Shown in pieces: positions 10,178 through 19,508 of a stretch of 64,000 bases of DNA (positions are counted from its first letter, which is position 1; each line of letters starts with the position of its first letter). The notes beneath the pieces were generated by a model, which was not told where the DNA came from, made no database searches, and saw only the letters and a program-made list of their open reading frames with translations. Position numbers and translations under genes: made by a program. Source of the stretch: Bacillus fungorum (GTDB lineage: Bacteria; Bacillota; Bacilli; Bacillales; Bacillaceae_G); NCBI RefSeq assembly GCF_002746455.1, contig NZ_NWUW01000001.1:186001-250000 (forward strand), in the 5' to 3' direction.

Positions 10178-10411
10178 CTATCTTCTAAATCGAGCTTGTA
10201 CTTTATTTCGTTTACGGTCTCGGTGTAGGACGAAGCCACCAAAAATATAAAAACCGAGCGCGAAGCAAAGAGCGCCAATTAAAAATTGTAACCAGAGTAT
10301 AGAAAGTGGAGGGAATAGAATCCCGAATACAGTATCTCTCATTAACTTAATGCCAAACACAGCTAATGAAATAGGGATGAGTGCTAATAATAGAGCAAGG
10401 TAACGCTGCAT
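10178..10411 (-). CDS. DUF2627 family small membrane protein (YqzF-like)
   Basis: 77 residues with two predicted membrane helices (about 4-24 and 34-61) and a basic tail (HRDRKRNKVQARFRR). Matches the DUF2627/YqzF family, which sits beside bkdR in bacilli. An AAAGGAG site lies eight bases before the ATG. Function unknown. Confidence 0.8.
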   Translation of the reverse strand: MQRYLALLLALIPISLAVFGIKLMRDTVFGILFPPLSILWLQFLIGALCFALGFYIFGGFVLHRDRKRNKVQARFRR

Positions 10412-10547
10412 ATAAATGCTCCTTTTCAGATTATTTTGTTTATTTCAATGATGTTATATGAAAAGGGGGTTTGTCAAGAGGGGGCTGAACGAGTAAGATA
10501 AGGGTGTGAAAAATTTTGCAGAGATACTTCGAGAGGAAGTGTAATAT

Positions 10548-12620
10548 ATGAAACAAAAAGTTTTAATTGTTGGTGCAGGTGAAGGTGGCAGTACACTGCT
10601 GAATCTATTACAAAGTTCGAATATATTTCAAATTATAGGGATTATTGATATAAATCCGATAGCAAAAGGGTTACAAATGGCTAAGGAATACGGGGTTACA
10701 ATTGGAGAGAGTGTAACGCCGTTTCTTTCTATGCACATTGATGTAATGTTTGATATGACAGGTGACGATGATTTACATAAAGATTTATTAAAGAAAAAGC
10801 ATAAAGATACGCTTCTTATACCAGGTGATATTGCGAAAATTGTTACGAGATTAGCACATGAGAAGGAAGATTTAATTGGAAAGTTAGAAGAACAGACACA
10901 GCAAGGGGATTTAATTTTAAATTCTACGCATGACGGTATGATAGTAATCGATCGAGAGGGACAAGTTCGTCTATTTAATAAAAGTGCAGAGCGTATTATC
11001 GGGTATAAAAAAGAAGATGCGGTAGGGAAATATATTTTAGAAGTTATTCCGACTAGTAAGTTGCTTCGTATTATACGTACGAAACAAATAGAAGTAAATT
11101 ATGAACTGACGTTGGAGAATGAAAAGAAAATTATTACAACCCGTATTCCGATTTTAAAAGAGGGAGGAGAGGTACAAGGGGCATTTGCGATTTTTAAAGA
11201 TATAACAGAAGTTGTAGATCTTGCGGAAGAAGTTACAGATTTAAAGGAGATTCAAACGTTACTTGAGGCGATTATCAACTCGTCTGAGGAAGCAATTTCG
11301 GTCGTGGATGAAAAAGGAAGAGGATTAGTAATTAACCCTGCTTATACGAAATTAACAGGTTTAACAGAAGAGGACATTATTGGGAAGCCAGCTACAACCG
11401 ATATTGTAGAAGGTGAAAGTATGCATATGAAAGTACTTCGAACACGTAGGGCAGTACGAGGGATACATATGAAGATTGGGCAGAAAAAGCGAGATGTAAT
11501 TGTAAACGTAGCACCAGTCATTGTGGATGGGATATTGAAAGGAAGCGTCGGTGTAATTCGTGATGTATCTGAAATTCAAAAGTTAACAAATGAATTGAAT
11601 AGAGCAAGGCAAATTATTCGAACGTTAGAAGCGAAATATTCATTTGATGACATTGTCGGAAATTCAGATGAAACAACGGCCGCTATTGAACAGGCGAAAC
11701 TTGGGGCGAATACACCAGCAACAGTATTACTACGCGGAGAGTCAGGGACAGGTAAAGAATTGTTTGCGCATGCCATCCATAATGGAAGTAATCGAAAATA
11801 TAATAAGTTCGTTCGTGTAAACTGTGCTGCCATTTCGGAGACATTGCTAGAAAGTGAATTATTCGGTTATGAGGAAGGTGCATTTTCTGGAGCGAAAAGA
11901 GGCGGGAAGCGTGGATTCTTTGAGGAAGCGAATAATGGCAGTATCTTTTTAGATGAAATAGGGGAACTATCTGCAAATACACAAGCGAAACTCCTTCGCG
12001 TGTTGCAAGAAAAAGAGATTGTAAAAGTTGGTGGAACGAAAGCGATTCCTATCAATGTTAGAGTAATTGCAGCGACACATGTGAATTTAGAAAAGGACAT
12101 TCTAGAAGGAGAGTTTAGGGAGGATTTATATTATCGATTAAATAAAATTCCAATCCAAATTCCATCTCTTCGTCAGCGTAAAGGCGATATACCGGCAATC
12201 GCAGAAAGATTAATTCAAAAAATAAACCAAGATTATGGCCGAAATATAGAGGGGCTCACTAACTCGGCTATTTCATATTTACAATCATATGAATGGCCGG
12301 GGAATGTGAGGGAACTTGAAAATATTTTGGGGAGAGCTATTATCTTTATGAATTATAACGAGACATATATTGATGTACACCATTTACCGCCATTACACAA
12401 CGAAGAGCAGGTAGAGTCAAAGCAAACTCATTTATTACCTGAGTTAGCAGAAAAGCCACTTGAACATTTAGTGACGGAGTTTGAAGGGAATATCATTCAT
12501 GAATATTTAGAGAGGTTTGGTGGAAATAAAACGCAAACGGCGAGAGCGTTAGGAATTTCAGTTCGGAATTTATATTACAAGCTAGAAAAGTATGAGTGTG
12601 CAAAAAGTAGCATGCAATAA
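10548..12620 (+). CDS. bkdR: BkdR, sigma-54-dependent activator of the branched-chain keto acid operon
   Basis: 690 residues. N-terminus resembles a Rossmann-type ligand domain ([14 protein letters not shown]), then two PAS domains (about 115-215 and 235-335). The AAA+ domain has Walker A GESGTGKE and Walker [10 protein letters not shown]; the sigma-54 contact loop reads GAFSGA rather than the common GAFTGA. A Fis-type helix-turn-helix ends the protein ([21 protein letters not shown]). It should activate the downstream ptb-bkdB operon with sigma-L in response to isoleucine/valine, as known in B. subtilis. Its stop codon lies inside the candidate enhancer palindrome. Confidence 0.95.
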   Translation: MKQKVLIVGAGEGGSTLLNLLQSSNIFQIIGIIDINPIAKGLQMAKEYGVTIGESVTPFLSMHIDVMFDMTGDDDLHKDLLKKKHKDTLLIPGDIAKIVTRLAHEKEDLIGKLEEQTQQGDLILNSTHDGMIVIDREGQVRLFNKSAERIIGYKKEDAVGKYILEVIPTSKLLRIIRTKQIEVNYELTLENEKKIITTRIPILKEGGEVQGAFAIFKDITEVVDLAEEVTDLKEIQTLLEAIINSSEEAISVVDEKGRGLVINPAYTKLTGLTEEDIIGKPATTDIVEGESMHMKVLRTRRAVRGIHMKIGQKKRDVIVNVAPVIVDGILKGSVGVIRDVSEIQKLTNELNRARQIIRTLEAKYSFDDIVGNSDETTAAIEQAKLGANTPATVLLRGESGTGKELFAHAIHNGSNRKYNKFVRVNCAAISETLLESELFGYEEGAFSGAKRGGKRGFFEEANNGSIFLDEIGELSANTQAKLLRVLQEKEIVKVGGTKAIPINVRVIAATHVNLEKDILEGEFREDLYYRLNKIPIQIPSLRQRKGDIPAIAERLIQKINQDYGRNIEGLTNSAISYLQSYEWPGNVRELENILGRAIIFMNYNETYIDVHHLPPLHNEEQVESKQTHLLPELAEKPLEHLVTEFEGNIIHEYLERFGGNKTQTARALGISVRNLYYKLEKYECAKSSMQ

Positions 12621-12647
12621 ATTGCGTACCGTGCAATTTATTGCATG
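12611..12647. promoter_or_regulatory. Perfect 15-bp-arm palindrome, candidate BkdR enhancer (UAS)
   Basis: Arms CATGCAATAAATTGC and GCAATTTATTGCATG are perfectly complementary around a 7-base centre. The centre lies about 128 bases upstream of the -24 element, the usual distance for a sigma-54 activator site. No T-run follows, so it is not a terminator. Assignment to BkdR is inference from position. Confidence 0.7.
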
Positions 12648-12755
12648 GTATACAAAAAGTGACAAAAACAGACAGAATGTTTTGTTATTTTCCGAAGTAT
12701 TGATCTTACTGCATTTTGAATGCGTTTTCATTATTGGTAAGACCACTTTTAAAAG

Positions 12756-12774
12756 TTGGCACGATATTTGCTTT
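12756..12774 (+). promoter_or_regulatory. Sigma-54 (SigL) -24/-12 promoter of the ptb-bkd operon
   Basis: TTGGCAC, five bases, TTGCTTT: an essentially perfect -24/-12 match, about 42 bases upstream of the ptb start. Between bkdR and ptb (12621-12815) there is only this promoter and the palindrome. Confidence 0.92.
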
Positions 12775-12815
12775 ATAAATAGACGAGGGACGACGGAAAG
12801 GGTTGATTACAAAAT

Positions 12816-13715
12816 ATGAAGTTAGAACACTTAATTGATCAAGCGGCAGGTCAGCCTAAAAAAACTGTGGCTGTAGCAGTAGCTGAAGATCATGAAGTAA
12901 TTGAAGCTGTAGCGAAAGCAATTACATTACAGCTAGCTCAATTTCGTCTATATGGAAATCAAGAAAAAATAATGGGGATGCTACAAGAACATGATTTACA
13001 AACTTCAGAACATATTGAAGTGATTGCAGCAGCATCAAGTGTTGAGGCTGCAGAACTTTCTGTTAAAGCTGTAAAAAATGGCGAAGCAGATGTGCTTATG
13101 AAGGGGAACATCCCAACAGCGAATATTTTGAAAGCTGTATTAAATAAAGAGTGGGGACTTCGTAAAGGTAGCGTACTTTCACACGTTGCAGCATTTGAAG
13201 TTCCAAATTACGATCGTCTCATTTTTGTTACAGATGCAGCGATGAACATTGCACCTGATGTAACACAAAAAGCTGCTATTATACAGAATACTGTAGAAGT
13301 TGCCCAGGCAATAGGAATGGATTTGCCAAAGGTAGCACCAATTGCAGCGGTAGAGGTTGTGAATCCTGCGATGCAAGCGACAATTGATGCAGCGATGTTA
13401 ACTCAAATGAATCGCCGCGGACAAATTAAAAATTGTGTCGTTGATGGACCACTTGCTTTAGATAATGCAGTATCACAAATTGCAGCAGAACATAAAGGCA
13501 TAGTAAGTGATGTAGCAGGTAAGGCAGACATTTTACTCGTCCCAACGATTGAAGCTGGAAATGTGCTATATAAATCACTCGTATACTTTGCGGATGCAAA
13601 AGTAGGAGCAATGATTGCTGGCGCAAAAGCACCGATTGTTTTAACATCTCGTGCTGATTCAGCAGAGACAAAAGTATATTCATTAGCATTGGCAGTTGCG
13701 ACTGCTTCAAAATAA
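12816..13715 (+). CDS. ptb: Phosphate butyryltransferase
   Basis: 299 residues, phosphotransacetylase/butyryltransferase family. Converts branched-chain acyl-CoA or butyryl-CoA plus phosphate to the acyl phosphate. Typical segments: GEADVLMKGNIPTANILKAVL and the C-terminal GAKAPIVLTSRAD. First gene of the operon, 42 bases after the sigma-54 promoter. Works with buk to make ATP from the acyl-CoA products of the keto acid dehydrogenase. Confidence 0.95.
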   Translation: MKLEHLIDQAAGQPKKTVAVAVAEDHEVIEAVAKAITLQLAQFRLYGNQEKIMGMLQEHDLQTSEHIEVIAAASSVEAAELSVKAVKNGEADVLMKGNIPTANILKAVLNKEWGLRKGSVLSHVAAFEVPNYDRLIFVTDAAMNIAPDVTQKAAIIQNTVEVAQAIGMDLPKVAPIAAVEVVNPAMQATIDAAMLTQMNRRGQIKNCVVDGPLALDNAVSQIAAEHKGIVSDVAGKADILLVPTIEAGNVLYKSLVYFADAKVGAMIAGAKAPIVLTSRADSAETKVYSLALAVATASK

Positions 13716-13749
13716 ACCAAATAGGGTAAAACATTAGGGGGAAACGACA

Positions 13750-14850
13750 ATGACATTAGAAATCTTCGAATACTTAGAAAAATATGATTATGAGCAAGTA
13801 GTATTTTGTCAAGATAAAGAATCTGGTTTAAAAGCAATCATCGCAATTCATGATACAACACTTGGACCAGCTCTTGGTGGAACAAGAATGTGGACATATG
13901 ATTCTGAAGAAGCGGCGATTGAAGATGCATTGCGTCTTGCAAAAGGGATGACATACAAAAACGCAGCAGCTGGCTTAAACTTAGGTGGTGCGAAAACAGT
14001 AATTATCGGTGATCCACGTAAAGATAAGAGCGAAGCGATGTTCCGTGCATTAGGACGTTACATTCAAGGACTAAACGGACGTTACATTACAGCTGAAGAC
14101 GTTGGTACAACAGTAGATGATATGGATATTATCCACGAAGAAACTGACTTTGTAACAGGTATTTCACCATCATTCGGTTCTTCTGGTAACCCATCTCCAG
14201 TAACTGCATACGGTGTTTACCGTGGTATGAAAGCAGCTGCGAAAGAAGCTTTCGGTACTGATAATTTAGAAGGAAAAGTAATTGCTGTTCAAGGTGTTGG
14301 TAACGTAGCATATCACCTATGCAAACATTTACACGCTGAAGGAGCAAAACTAATCGTTACAGATATTAATAAAGAAGCTGTACAACGTGCAGTAGAAGAA
14401 TTCGGTGCAACAGCAGTTGAGCCAAATGAAATTTACGGTGTTGAATGTGATATTTACGCACCATGTGCATTAGGCGCAACAGTTAATGACGAAACTATTC
14501 CACAACTTAAAGCAAAAGTAATTGCAGGTTCTGCAAATAACCAATTAAAAGAAGATCGTCACGGCGACATCATTCATGAAATGGGTATTGTATACGCACC
14601 AGACTATGTTATTAATGCAGGTGGCGTAATTAACGTAGCAGACGAGTTATATGGATACAATAGAGAACGTGCATTAAAACGCGTGGAGTCAATTTATGAC
14701 ACAATTGCAAAAGTAATCGAAATTTCAAAACGCGATGGCATTGCAACTTATGTAGCAGCAGATCGTCTAGCTGAAGAGCGCATTGCAAGCTTGAAAAACT
14801 CTCGTAGCACATACTTACGCAACGGTCACGACATTATTAGCCGTCGCTAA
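13750..14850 (+). CDS. bcd: Leucine dehydrogenase
   Basis: 366 residues, Glu/Leu/Phe/Val dehydrogenase family. Catalytic Lys lies in [11 protein letters not shown] (about residue 80) and the NAD-binding motif in [11 protein letters not shown] (about 180-190). Oxidatively deaminates leucine, valine and isoleucine to the keto acids used by BkdAA/AB. SD site GGGGGAAACGACA precedes the ATG. Codon use is noticeably optimised compared with the flanking regulators, suggesting strong expression. Confidence 0.97.
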   Translation: MTLEIFEYLEKYDYEQVVFCQDKESGLKAIIAIHDTTLGPALGGTRMWTYDSEEAAIEDALRLAKGMTYKNAAAGLNLGGAKTVIIGDPRKDKSEAMFRALGRYIQGLNGRYITAEDVGTTVDDMDIIHEETDFVTGISPSFGSSGNPSPVTAYGVYRGMKAAAKEAFGTDNLEGKVIAVQGVGNVAYHLCKHLHAEGAKLIVTDINKEAVQRAVEEFGATAVEPNEIYGVECDIYAPCALGATVNDETIPQLKAKVIAGSANNQLKEDRHGDIIHEMGIVYAPDYVINAGGVINVADELYGYNRERALKRVESIYDTIAKVIEISKRDGIATYVAADRLAEERIASLKNSRSTYLRNGHDIISRR

Positions 14851-14871
14851 TCATTCATATATTACTTTTAC

Positions 14872-14912
14872 AAAAGGGGTGGTTACCTCTTATGAGGTTT
14901 CCACTTCCTTTT
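14872..14912 (+). other. Long intercistronic hairpin between bcd and buk
   Basis: AAAAGGGGTGGTTACCTC is nearly complementary to GAGGTTTCCACTTCCTTTT around a four-base loop (TTAT). It lies in the 87-base gap before buk and is followed by GAATTTATT, not a clean T-run. It could be a weak terminator, an mRNA processing or stability element, or both. Confidence 0.6.
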
Positions 14913-14937
14913 GAATTTATTAGTGGAGGTAGCAACA

Positions 14938-16041
14938 GTGTCCTTAAATCGAATTCTTGTTATTAATCCGGGTAGTACATCCACAAAAATTGGTGTTTTT
15001 GATAATGAAAGACCCGTTTTAGAAGAAACGATTCGTCATGACGAAGAACAGATTGGAAAATATAAGCGAATTATAGACCAATATGAGTTTCGTAAAGAAA
15101 CGATCTTAGAAGTTTTACATTCTCACGGTATTAACATTTCAAAGTTAAACGCAGTTTGTGGGCGCGGTGGATTACTTCGTCCAATCGAAGGCGGAACATA
15201 CACAGTAAACGATGCGATGTTAGAAGATTTAAAAAATGGGTTCAGTGGTCATCACGCTTCAAACCTTGGAGGCATTTTAGCGTATGAAATTGCTTCTGGA
15301 TTAAATATTCCAGCATTCATTGTAGACCCTGTCGTTGTAGATGAAATGGAGCCGATTGCTCGTGTAAGCGGTATTGCTGGTATGGAACGTAAAAGTATTT
15401 TCCATGCATTAAATCAAAAAGCAGTTGCTCGTAAAGTGGCTGAAGAATTAAATCACAAATACGAGGATTTAAATTTATTAGTTACACATATGGGCGGCGG
15501 TATTACAGTTGGTGCTCATAAAAAAGGAAAAGTTATCGATGTGAATAACGGTTTAAACGGAGAAGGACCATTTAGTCCAGAGCGTGCGGGTACAGTACCA
15601 GTAGGACAACTAGTTGAAATGTGTTTCTCTGGTGAGTATTACCGAGACGAAATGGTGAAAAAACTTGTCGGGCAAGGTGGACTTGTAAGTCTTATCGGTA
15701 CAAATGATGCAATTAAAGTAGAACAAATGGTTGAAAAAGGTGATCCTGAAGCAACTCTTATTTATAAGGCAATGGCATATCAAGTTGCAAAAGAGATTGG
15801 CGGAGCTAGCGCTGTACTTCACGGAAAAATCGATGCAATCGTATTAACTGGTGGACTTGCTTATAGTAAAATACTTGTCGATGAAATAAAAGAACGAGTA
15901 GACTGGATTGCAGATGTTATCGTACATCCAGGAGAAGATGAATTACAAGCATTAGCAGAAGGAGCACTTCGTGTATTACGTGAAGAAGAAGCGGCGAAAG
16001 AGTATGTTGTAAGAGAAAAACAAACAGTAGCTAGGGGTTGA
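14938..16041 (+). CDS. buk: Butyrate kinase
   Basis: 367 residues, acetate/butyrate kinase (ASKHA) family. N-terminal phosphate-binding motif [16 protein letters not shown] and the later [12 protein letters not shown] and [14 protein letters not shown] segments are typical. Makes ATP from butyryl or branched acyl phosphate. GTG 14938 is chosen because GTGGAGGT lies eight bases before it; the frame is open to 14911 but that extension overlaps the hairpin. The stop is four bases before lpdV. Confidence 0.95.
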   Translation: MSLNRILVINPGSTSTKIGVFDNERPVLEETIRHDEEQIGKYKRIIDQYEFRKETILEVLHSHGINISKLNAVCGRGGLLRPIEGGTYTVNDAMLEDLKNGFSGHHASNLGGILAYEIASGLNIPAFIVDPVVVDEMEPIARVSGIAGMERKSIFHALNQKAVARKVAEELNHKYEDLNLLVTHMGGGITVGAHKKGKVIDVNNGLNGEGPFSPERAGTVPVGQLVEMCFSGEYYRDEMVKKLVGQGGLVSLIGTNDAIKVEQMVEKGDPEATLIYKAMAYQVAKEIGGASAVLHGKIDAIVLTGGLAYSKILVDEIKERVDWIADVIVHPGEDELQALAEGALRVLREEEAAKEYVVREKQTVARG

Positions 16042-16045
16042 GATA

Positions 16046-17467
16046 ATGGCAAGAGAATATGATTTAGTCATCGTTGGCGGCGGTACTGGTGGATATGTTG
16101 CTGCTATTCGTGCATCACAACTAGGTTTAAAAACTGCACTTGTTGAAAAAGAAAATCTTGGTGGTACTTGTTTACACAAAGGATGTATTCCTAGTAAAGC
16201 CCTTTTACGTAGTGCGGAAGTATATGCAACTGCTAAAAAAAGCGAAGAGTTCGGGGTTATTGCAAGTAATGTAGAACTAAACTTTGCGAAAGTACAAGAG
16301 CGTAAAGAGAAGATTGTAACGCAACTTCATAAAGGTGTTCAGCACTTAATGAAACAAGGTAAAATTGATGTGTTTGAAGGTATTGGCCGTATTCTTGGCC
16401 CATCTATTTTCTCACCGATGCCAGGGACAATTTCAGTTGAACTTGCAAGTGGAGAAGAGAATGAAATGTTAATTCCAAAAAATGTACTTATTGCAACAGG
16501 TTCTCGTCCGAATTCATTACCAGGTTTAGAATTAGACGGAGAGTATGTAATGTCTTCTGATCATGCCCTAAAAATGGAAACGCTTCCTAGTTCGATTATT
16601 ATCGTTGGTGGCGGTGTAATCGGTATTGAGTGGGCATCTATGCTTGCTGACTTCGGTGTAGAAGTTACAGTATTAGAGTATGCGAAAACGATACTACCAC
16701 TAGAAGATCAGGACGTTTCAAAAGAAATGCAACGTCTATTCAAGAAAAAAGGTATTAAAGTCGTAACTGGTGCAAAAGTATTACCAGAAACATTGGTAAA
16801 AGATAATGGAGTAACAATTCAAGCTGAACATAACGGTGAGAATAAAGAATTTAAAGCAGAAAAAATGCTTGTATCTGTAGGAAGACAAGCCAATACGCAA
16901 AATATTGGTTTAGAGAATACGGATATCGTTGTGGAAAAAGGATACATTCAAACAAATGAGTTTTATCAAACGAAAGAATCTCATATTTACGCAATTGGTG
17001 ATGTAATTGGTGGCTTACAGCTTGCTCACGTTGCTTCTCATGAAGGAATTGTTGCAGTAGAACATATTGCTGGGAAAGAAGTTACACCAATTGATTACTC
17101 TATGGTATCAAAATGCGTATACAGCAGTCCGGAAGTTGCTTCTGTCGGTTTAACAGAACAAGAAGCAAAAGAAAAAGGCTATAAGTTAAAAGTAGGTAAG
17201 TTCTCATTCCGTGCAATCGGAAAAGCGCTTGTATACGGCGAATCAGATGGTTTCGTAAAACTTGTAGTTGATGAAGAAACAAATGACATTCTTGGTGTTC
17301 ATATGATTGGACCACATGTAACAGATATGATTTCTGAAGCTGGTCTTGCAAGAGTACTTGATGCAACACCTTGGGAAGTAGCACATACAATTCATCCGCA
17401 TCCATCATTATCTGAAGCGATTGGTGAAGCAGCATTAGCTGTAGATGGAAAAGCGTTACACGCATAA
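16046..17467 (+). CDS. lpdV: Dihydrolipoyl dehydrogenase (E3) of the branched-chain keto acid complex
   Basis: 473 residues, class I flavoprotein disulfide reductase. FAD motif VGGGTGGYVAAIRA, redox-active Cys pair in GGTCLHKGCIPSK (CxxxxC), NAD motif IIVGGGVIGIEWASM, second FAD motif YAIGDVIGG and C-terminal catalytic HPHPSLSEAIGEAAL. Re-oxidises the lipoyl groups of BkdB. Position between buk and bkdAA marks it as LpdV rather than the pyruvate dehydrogenase E3. Confidence 0.96.
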   Translation: MAREYDLVIVGGGTGGYVAAIRASQLGLKTALVEKENLGGTCLHKGCIPSKALLRSAEVYATAKKSEEFGVIASNVELNFAKVQERKEKIVTQLHKGVQHLMKQGKIDVFEGIGRILGPSIFSPMPGTISVELASGEENEMLIPKNVLIATGSRPNSLPGLELDGEYVMSSDHALKMETLPSSIIIVGGGVIGIEWASMLADFGVEVTVLEYAKTILPLEDQDVSKEMQRLFKKKGIKVVTGAKVLPETLVKDNGVTIQAEHNGENKEFKAEKMLVSVGRQANTQNIGLENTDIVVEKGYIQTNEFYQTKESHIYAIGDVIGGLQLAHVASHEGIVAVEHIAGKEVTPIDYSMVSKCVYSSPEVASVGLTEQEAKEKGYKLKVGKFSFRAIGKALVYGESDGFVKLVVDEETNDILGVHMIGPHVTDMISEAGLARVLDATPWEVAHTIHPHPSLSEAIGEAALAVDGKALHA

Positions 17468-17494
17468 AAATGTGGATTTAGGAGGTTATGAAAA

Positions 17495-18496
17495 ATGGCA
17501 GAAGTAAAAGAAAAGCGCCATGAAGAGCTTGGCTTAAGTGATGAGCAAGTATTAGAAATGTTCCGTACGATGTTACTTGCACGTAAAATTGACGAACGTA
17601 TGTGGTTATTAAACCGTGCAGGTAAAATTCCATTCGTAATTTCTTGTCAAGGACAAGAGGCAGCGCAAGTTGGAGCGGCGTTCGCCCTTGATAGAGAGAA
17701 AGATTATGCGTTACCATACTACCGTGATATGGGTGTTGTACTAGCGTTTGGTATGACAGCTAAAGAGCTTATGTTGTCTGCTTTCGCGAAAGCTGGAGAT
17801 CCAAACTCTGGTGGTCGTCAAATGCCTGGTCACTTCGGTCAAAAGAAAAATCGTATTGTGACAGGTTCATCTCCAGTAACAACGCAAGTACCACACGCAG
17901 TTGGTATTGCATTAGCTGGAAAAATGGAGAAGAAAGATTTAGTAACGTTCGTTACATTCGGAGAAGGTTCTTCAAACCAAGGTGACTTCCATGAAGGAGC
18001 AAACTTTGCTGGTGTACACAAACTACCTGTTATTTTCATGTGTGAAAATAACAAATATGCCATCTCTATTCCAGTTGAAAAACAATTAGCATGTAAAAAC
18101 GTATCAGATCGTGCAATTGGTTACGGTATGCCTGGATATACAATAGACGGAAACGATCCGCTTGCAGTGTATAAAGCTGTAAAAGAAGCAGCAGATCGCG
18201 GCCGTCGTGGTGAAGGACCGACTTTAATTGAAACAGTATCATATCGTTTAACAGCACATTCTAGTGACGATGATGATCGTGTTTATCGTGATAAAGAAGA
18301 AGTAGAAGAAGCAAAGAAAAAAGATTCAATTATAACATTTGCAGCTTATTTAAAAGAAGTTGGTGTGTTAACTGAAGATTCTGAAAAACAAATGTTAGAC
18401 GAAATTATGCATATCGTAAATGAAGCAACAGAATATGCAGAAAATGCTCCGTATGCAGCACCTGAAGATGCATTGAAGCACGTATACGCAGAATAG
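17495..18496 (+). CDS. bkdAA: Branched-chain 2-oxoacid dehydrogenase E1 alpha subunit
   Basis: 333 residues. ThDP-binding motif runs from FGEGSSNQGDFHEG to MCENNKYAIS; the phosphorylation-loop equivalent is YRLTAHSSDDDD. With BkdAB it decarboxylates the keto acids of Leu, Ile and Val and acylates the lipoyl domain of BkdB. This supplies branched primers for fatty acid synthesis. An AGGAGG SD site lies before the ATG. Confidence 0.96.
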   Translation: MAEVKEKRHEELGLSDEQVLEMFRTMLLARKIDERMWLLNRAGKIPFVISCQGQEAAQVGAAFALDREKDYALPYYRDMGVVLAFGMTAKELMLSAFAKAGDPNSGGRQMPGHFGQKKNRIVTGSSPVTTQVPHAVGIALAGKMEKKDLVTFVTFGEGSSNQGDFHEGANFAGVHKLPVIFMCENNKYAISIPVEKQLACKNVSDRAIGYGMPGYTIDGNDPLAVYKAVKEAADRGRRGEGPTLIETVSYRLTAHSSDDDDRVYRDKEEVEEAKKKDSIITFAAYLKEVGVLTEDSEKQMLDEIMHIVNEATEYAENAPYAAPEDALKHVYAE

Positions 18497-18509
18497 GGGG
18501 GAACGTTTC

Positions 18510-19493
18510 ATGGCTGTAATGTCTTATATTGATGCTATTACATTAGCAATGCGCGAAGAAATGGAACGCGATGAGAAAGTATTCGTTTTAGGAGAAGATG
18601 TTGGTAAAAAAGGTGGCGTGTTTAAAGCGACGCACGGTTTGTATGATCAATTTGGTGAAGATCGTGCGCTTGATGCACCGCTTGCAGAATCTGCAATCGC
18701 TGGGGTAGCAATTGGAGCGGCAATGTATGGTATGCGCCCAATCGCTGAAATGCAGTTTGCGGATTTCATTATGCCAGCAGTAAACCAAATTGTTTCTGAG
18801 GCAGCAAAAATTCGTTACCGTTCTAATAACGACTGGACTTGTCCAGTTACAATTCGTGCACCATTCGGCGGGGGGGTTCACGGTGCATTGTATCATTCAC
18901 AATCTGTAGAAGCGATGTTTGCAAATCAACCAGGTTTAAAAATTGTTATCCCTTCTACACCATATGATGCAAAAGGCTTACTAAAAGCTGCAATTCGTGA
19001 TGAAGATCCAGTATTATTCTTTGAGCATAAACGTGCATATCGCTTAATTAAAGGTGAAGTGCCAGAAGATGATTACGTATTACCAATCGGAAAAGCAGAT
19101 GTAAAACGTGAAGGTGATGATATTACTGTTATCACATACGGATTATGTGTTCATTTTGCTCTTCAAGCAGCTGAAAAGTTAGCACAAGATGGCATCTCTG
19201 CACACATTCTTGATCTACGTACTGTATATCCATTAGATAAAGAAGCAATCATTGAAGCAGCTTCTAAAACAGGTAAAGTTCTTCTTGTAACAGAAGACAA
19301 TAAAGAAGGAAGTATTATGAGTGAAGTGGCAGCAATTATTGCTGAAAAATGTCTGTTTGATTTAGATGCGCCAATCGCACGTCTTGCAGGTCCAGACGTT
19401 CCAGCAATGCCATATGCACCAACTATGGAAAAATTCTTTATGGTAAATCCAGATAAAGTTGAAAAAGCAATGCGTGAACTTGCGGAATTTTAA
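18510..19493 (+). CDS. bkdAB: Branched-chain 2-oxoacid dehydrogenase E1 beta subunit
   Basis: 327 residues, transketolase central plus C-terminal domains (VLGEDVGKKGGVFKAT; DAPLAESAIAGVAIG; LRTVYPLD; GPDVPAMPYAPTME). Forms the alpha2-beta2 E1 with BkdAA, 13 bases upstream. GGGGGGAACG SD precedes the ATG. Typical length. Confidence 0.96.
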   Translation: MAVMSYIDAITLAMREEMERDEKVFVLGEDVGKKGGVFKATHGLYDQFGEDRALDAPLAESAIAGVAIGAAMYGMRPIAEMQFADFIMPAVNQIVSEAAKIRYRSNNDWTCPVTIRAPFGGGVHGALYHSQSVEAMFANQPGLKIVIPSTPYDAKGLLKAAIRDEDPVLFFEHKRAYRLIKGEVPEDDYVLPIGKADVKREGDDITVITYGLCVHFALQAAEKLAQDGISAHILDLRTVYPLDKEAIIEAASKTGKVLLVTEDNKEGSIMSEVAAIIAEKCLFDLDAPIARLAGPDVPAMPYAPTMEKFFMVNPDKVEKAMRELAEF

Positions 19494-19508
19494 TCGGGGG
19501 GACTATAC

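Noticed and set aside
12611..12647. Palindrome after bkdR as a terminator
   Set aside because: No T-run on either side; position fits an enhancer.
12592..12819. 75-codon frame from the end of bkdR to ptb
   Set aside because: Lies over the palindrome and sigma-54 promoter; no SD; composition not protein-like.
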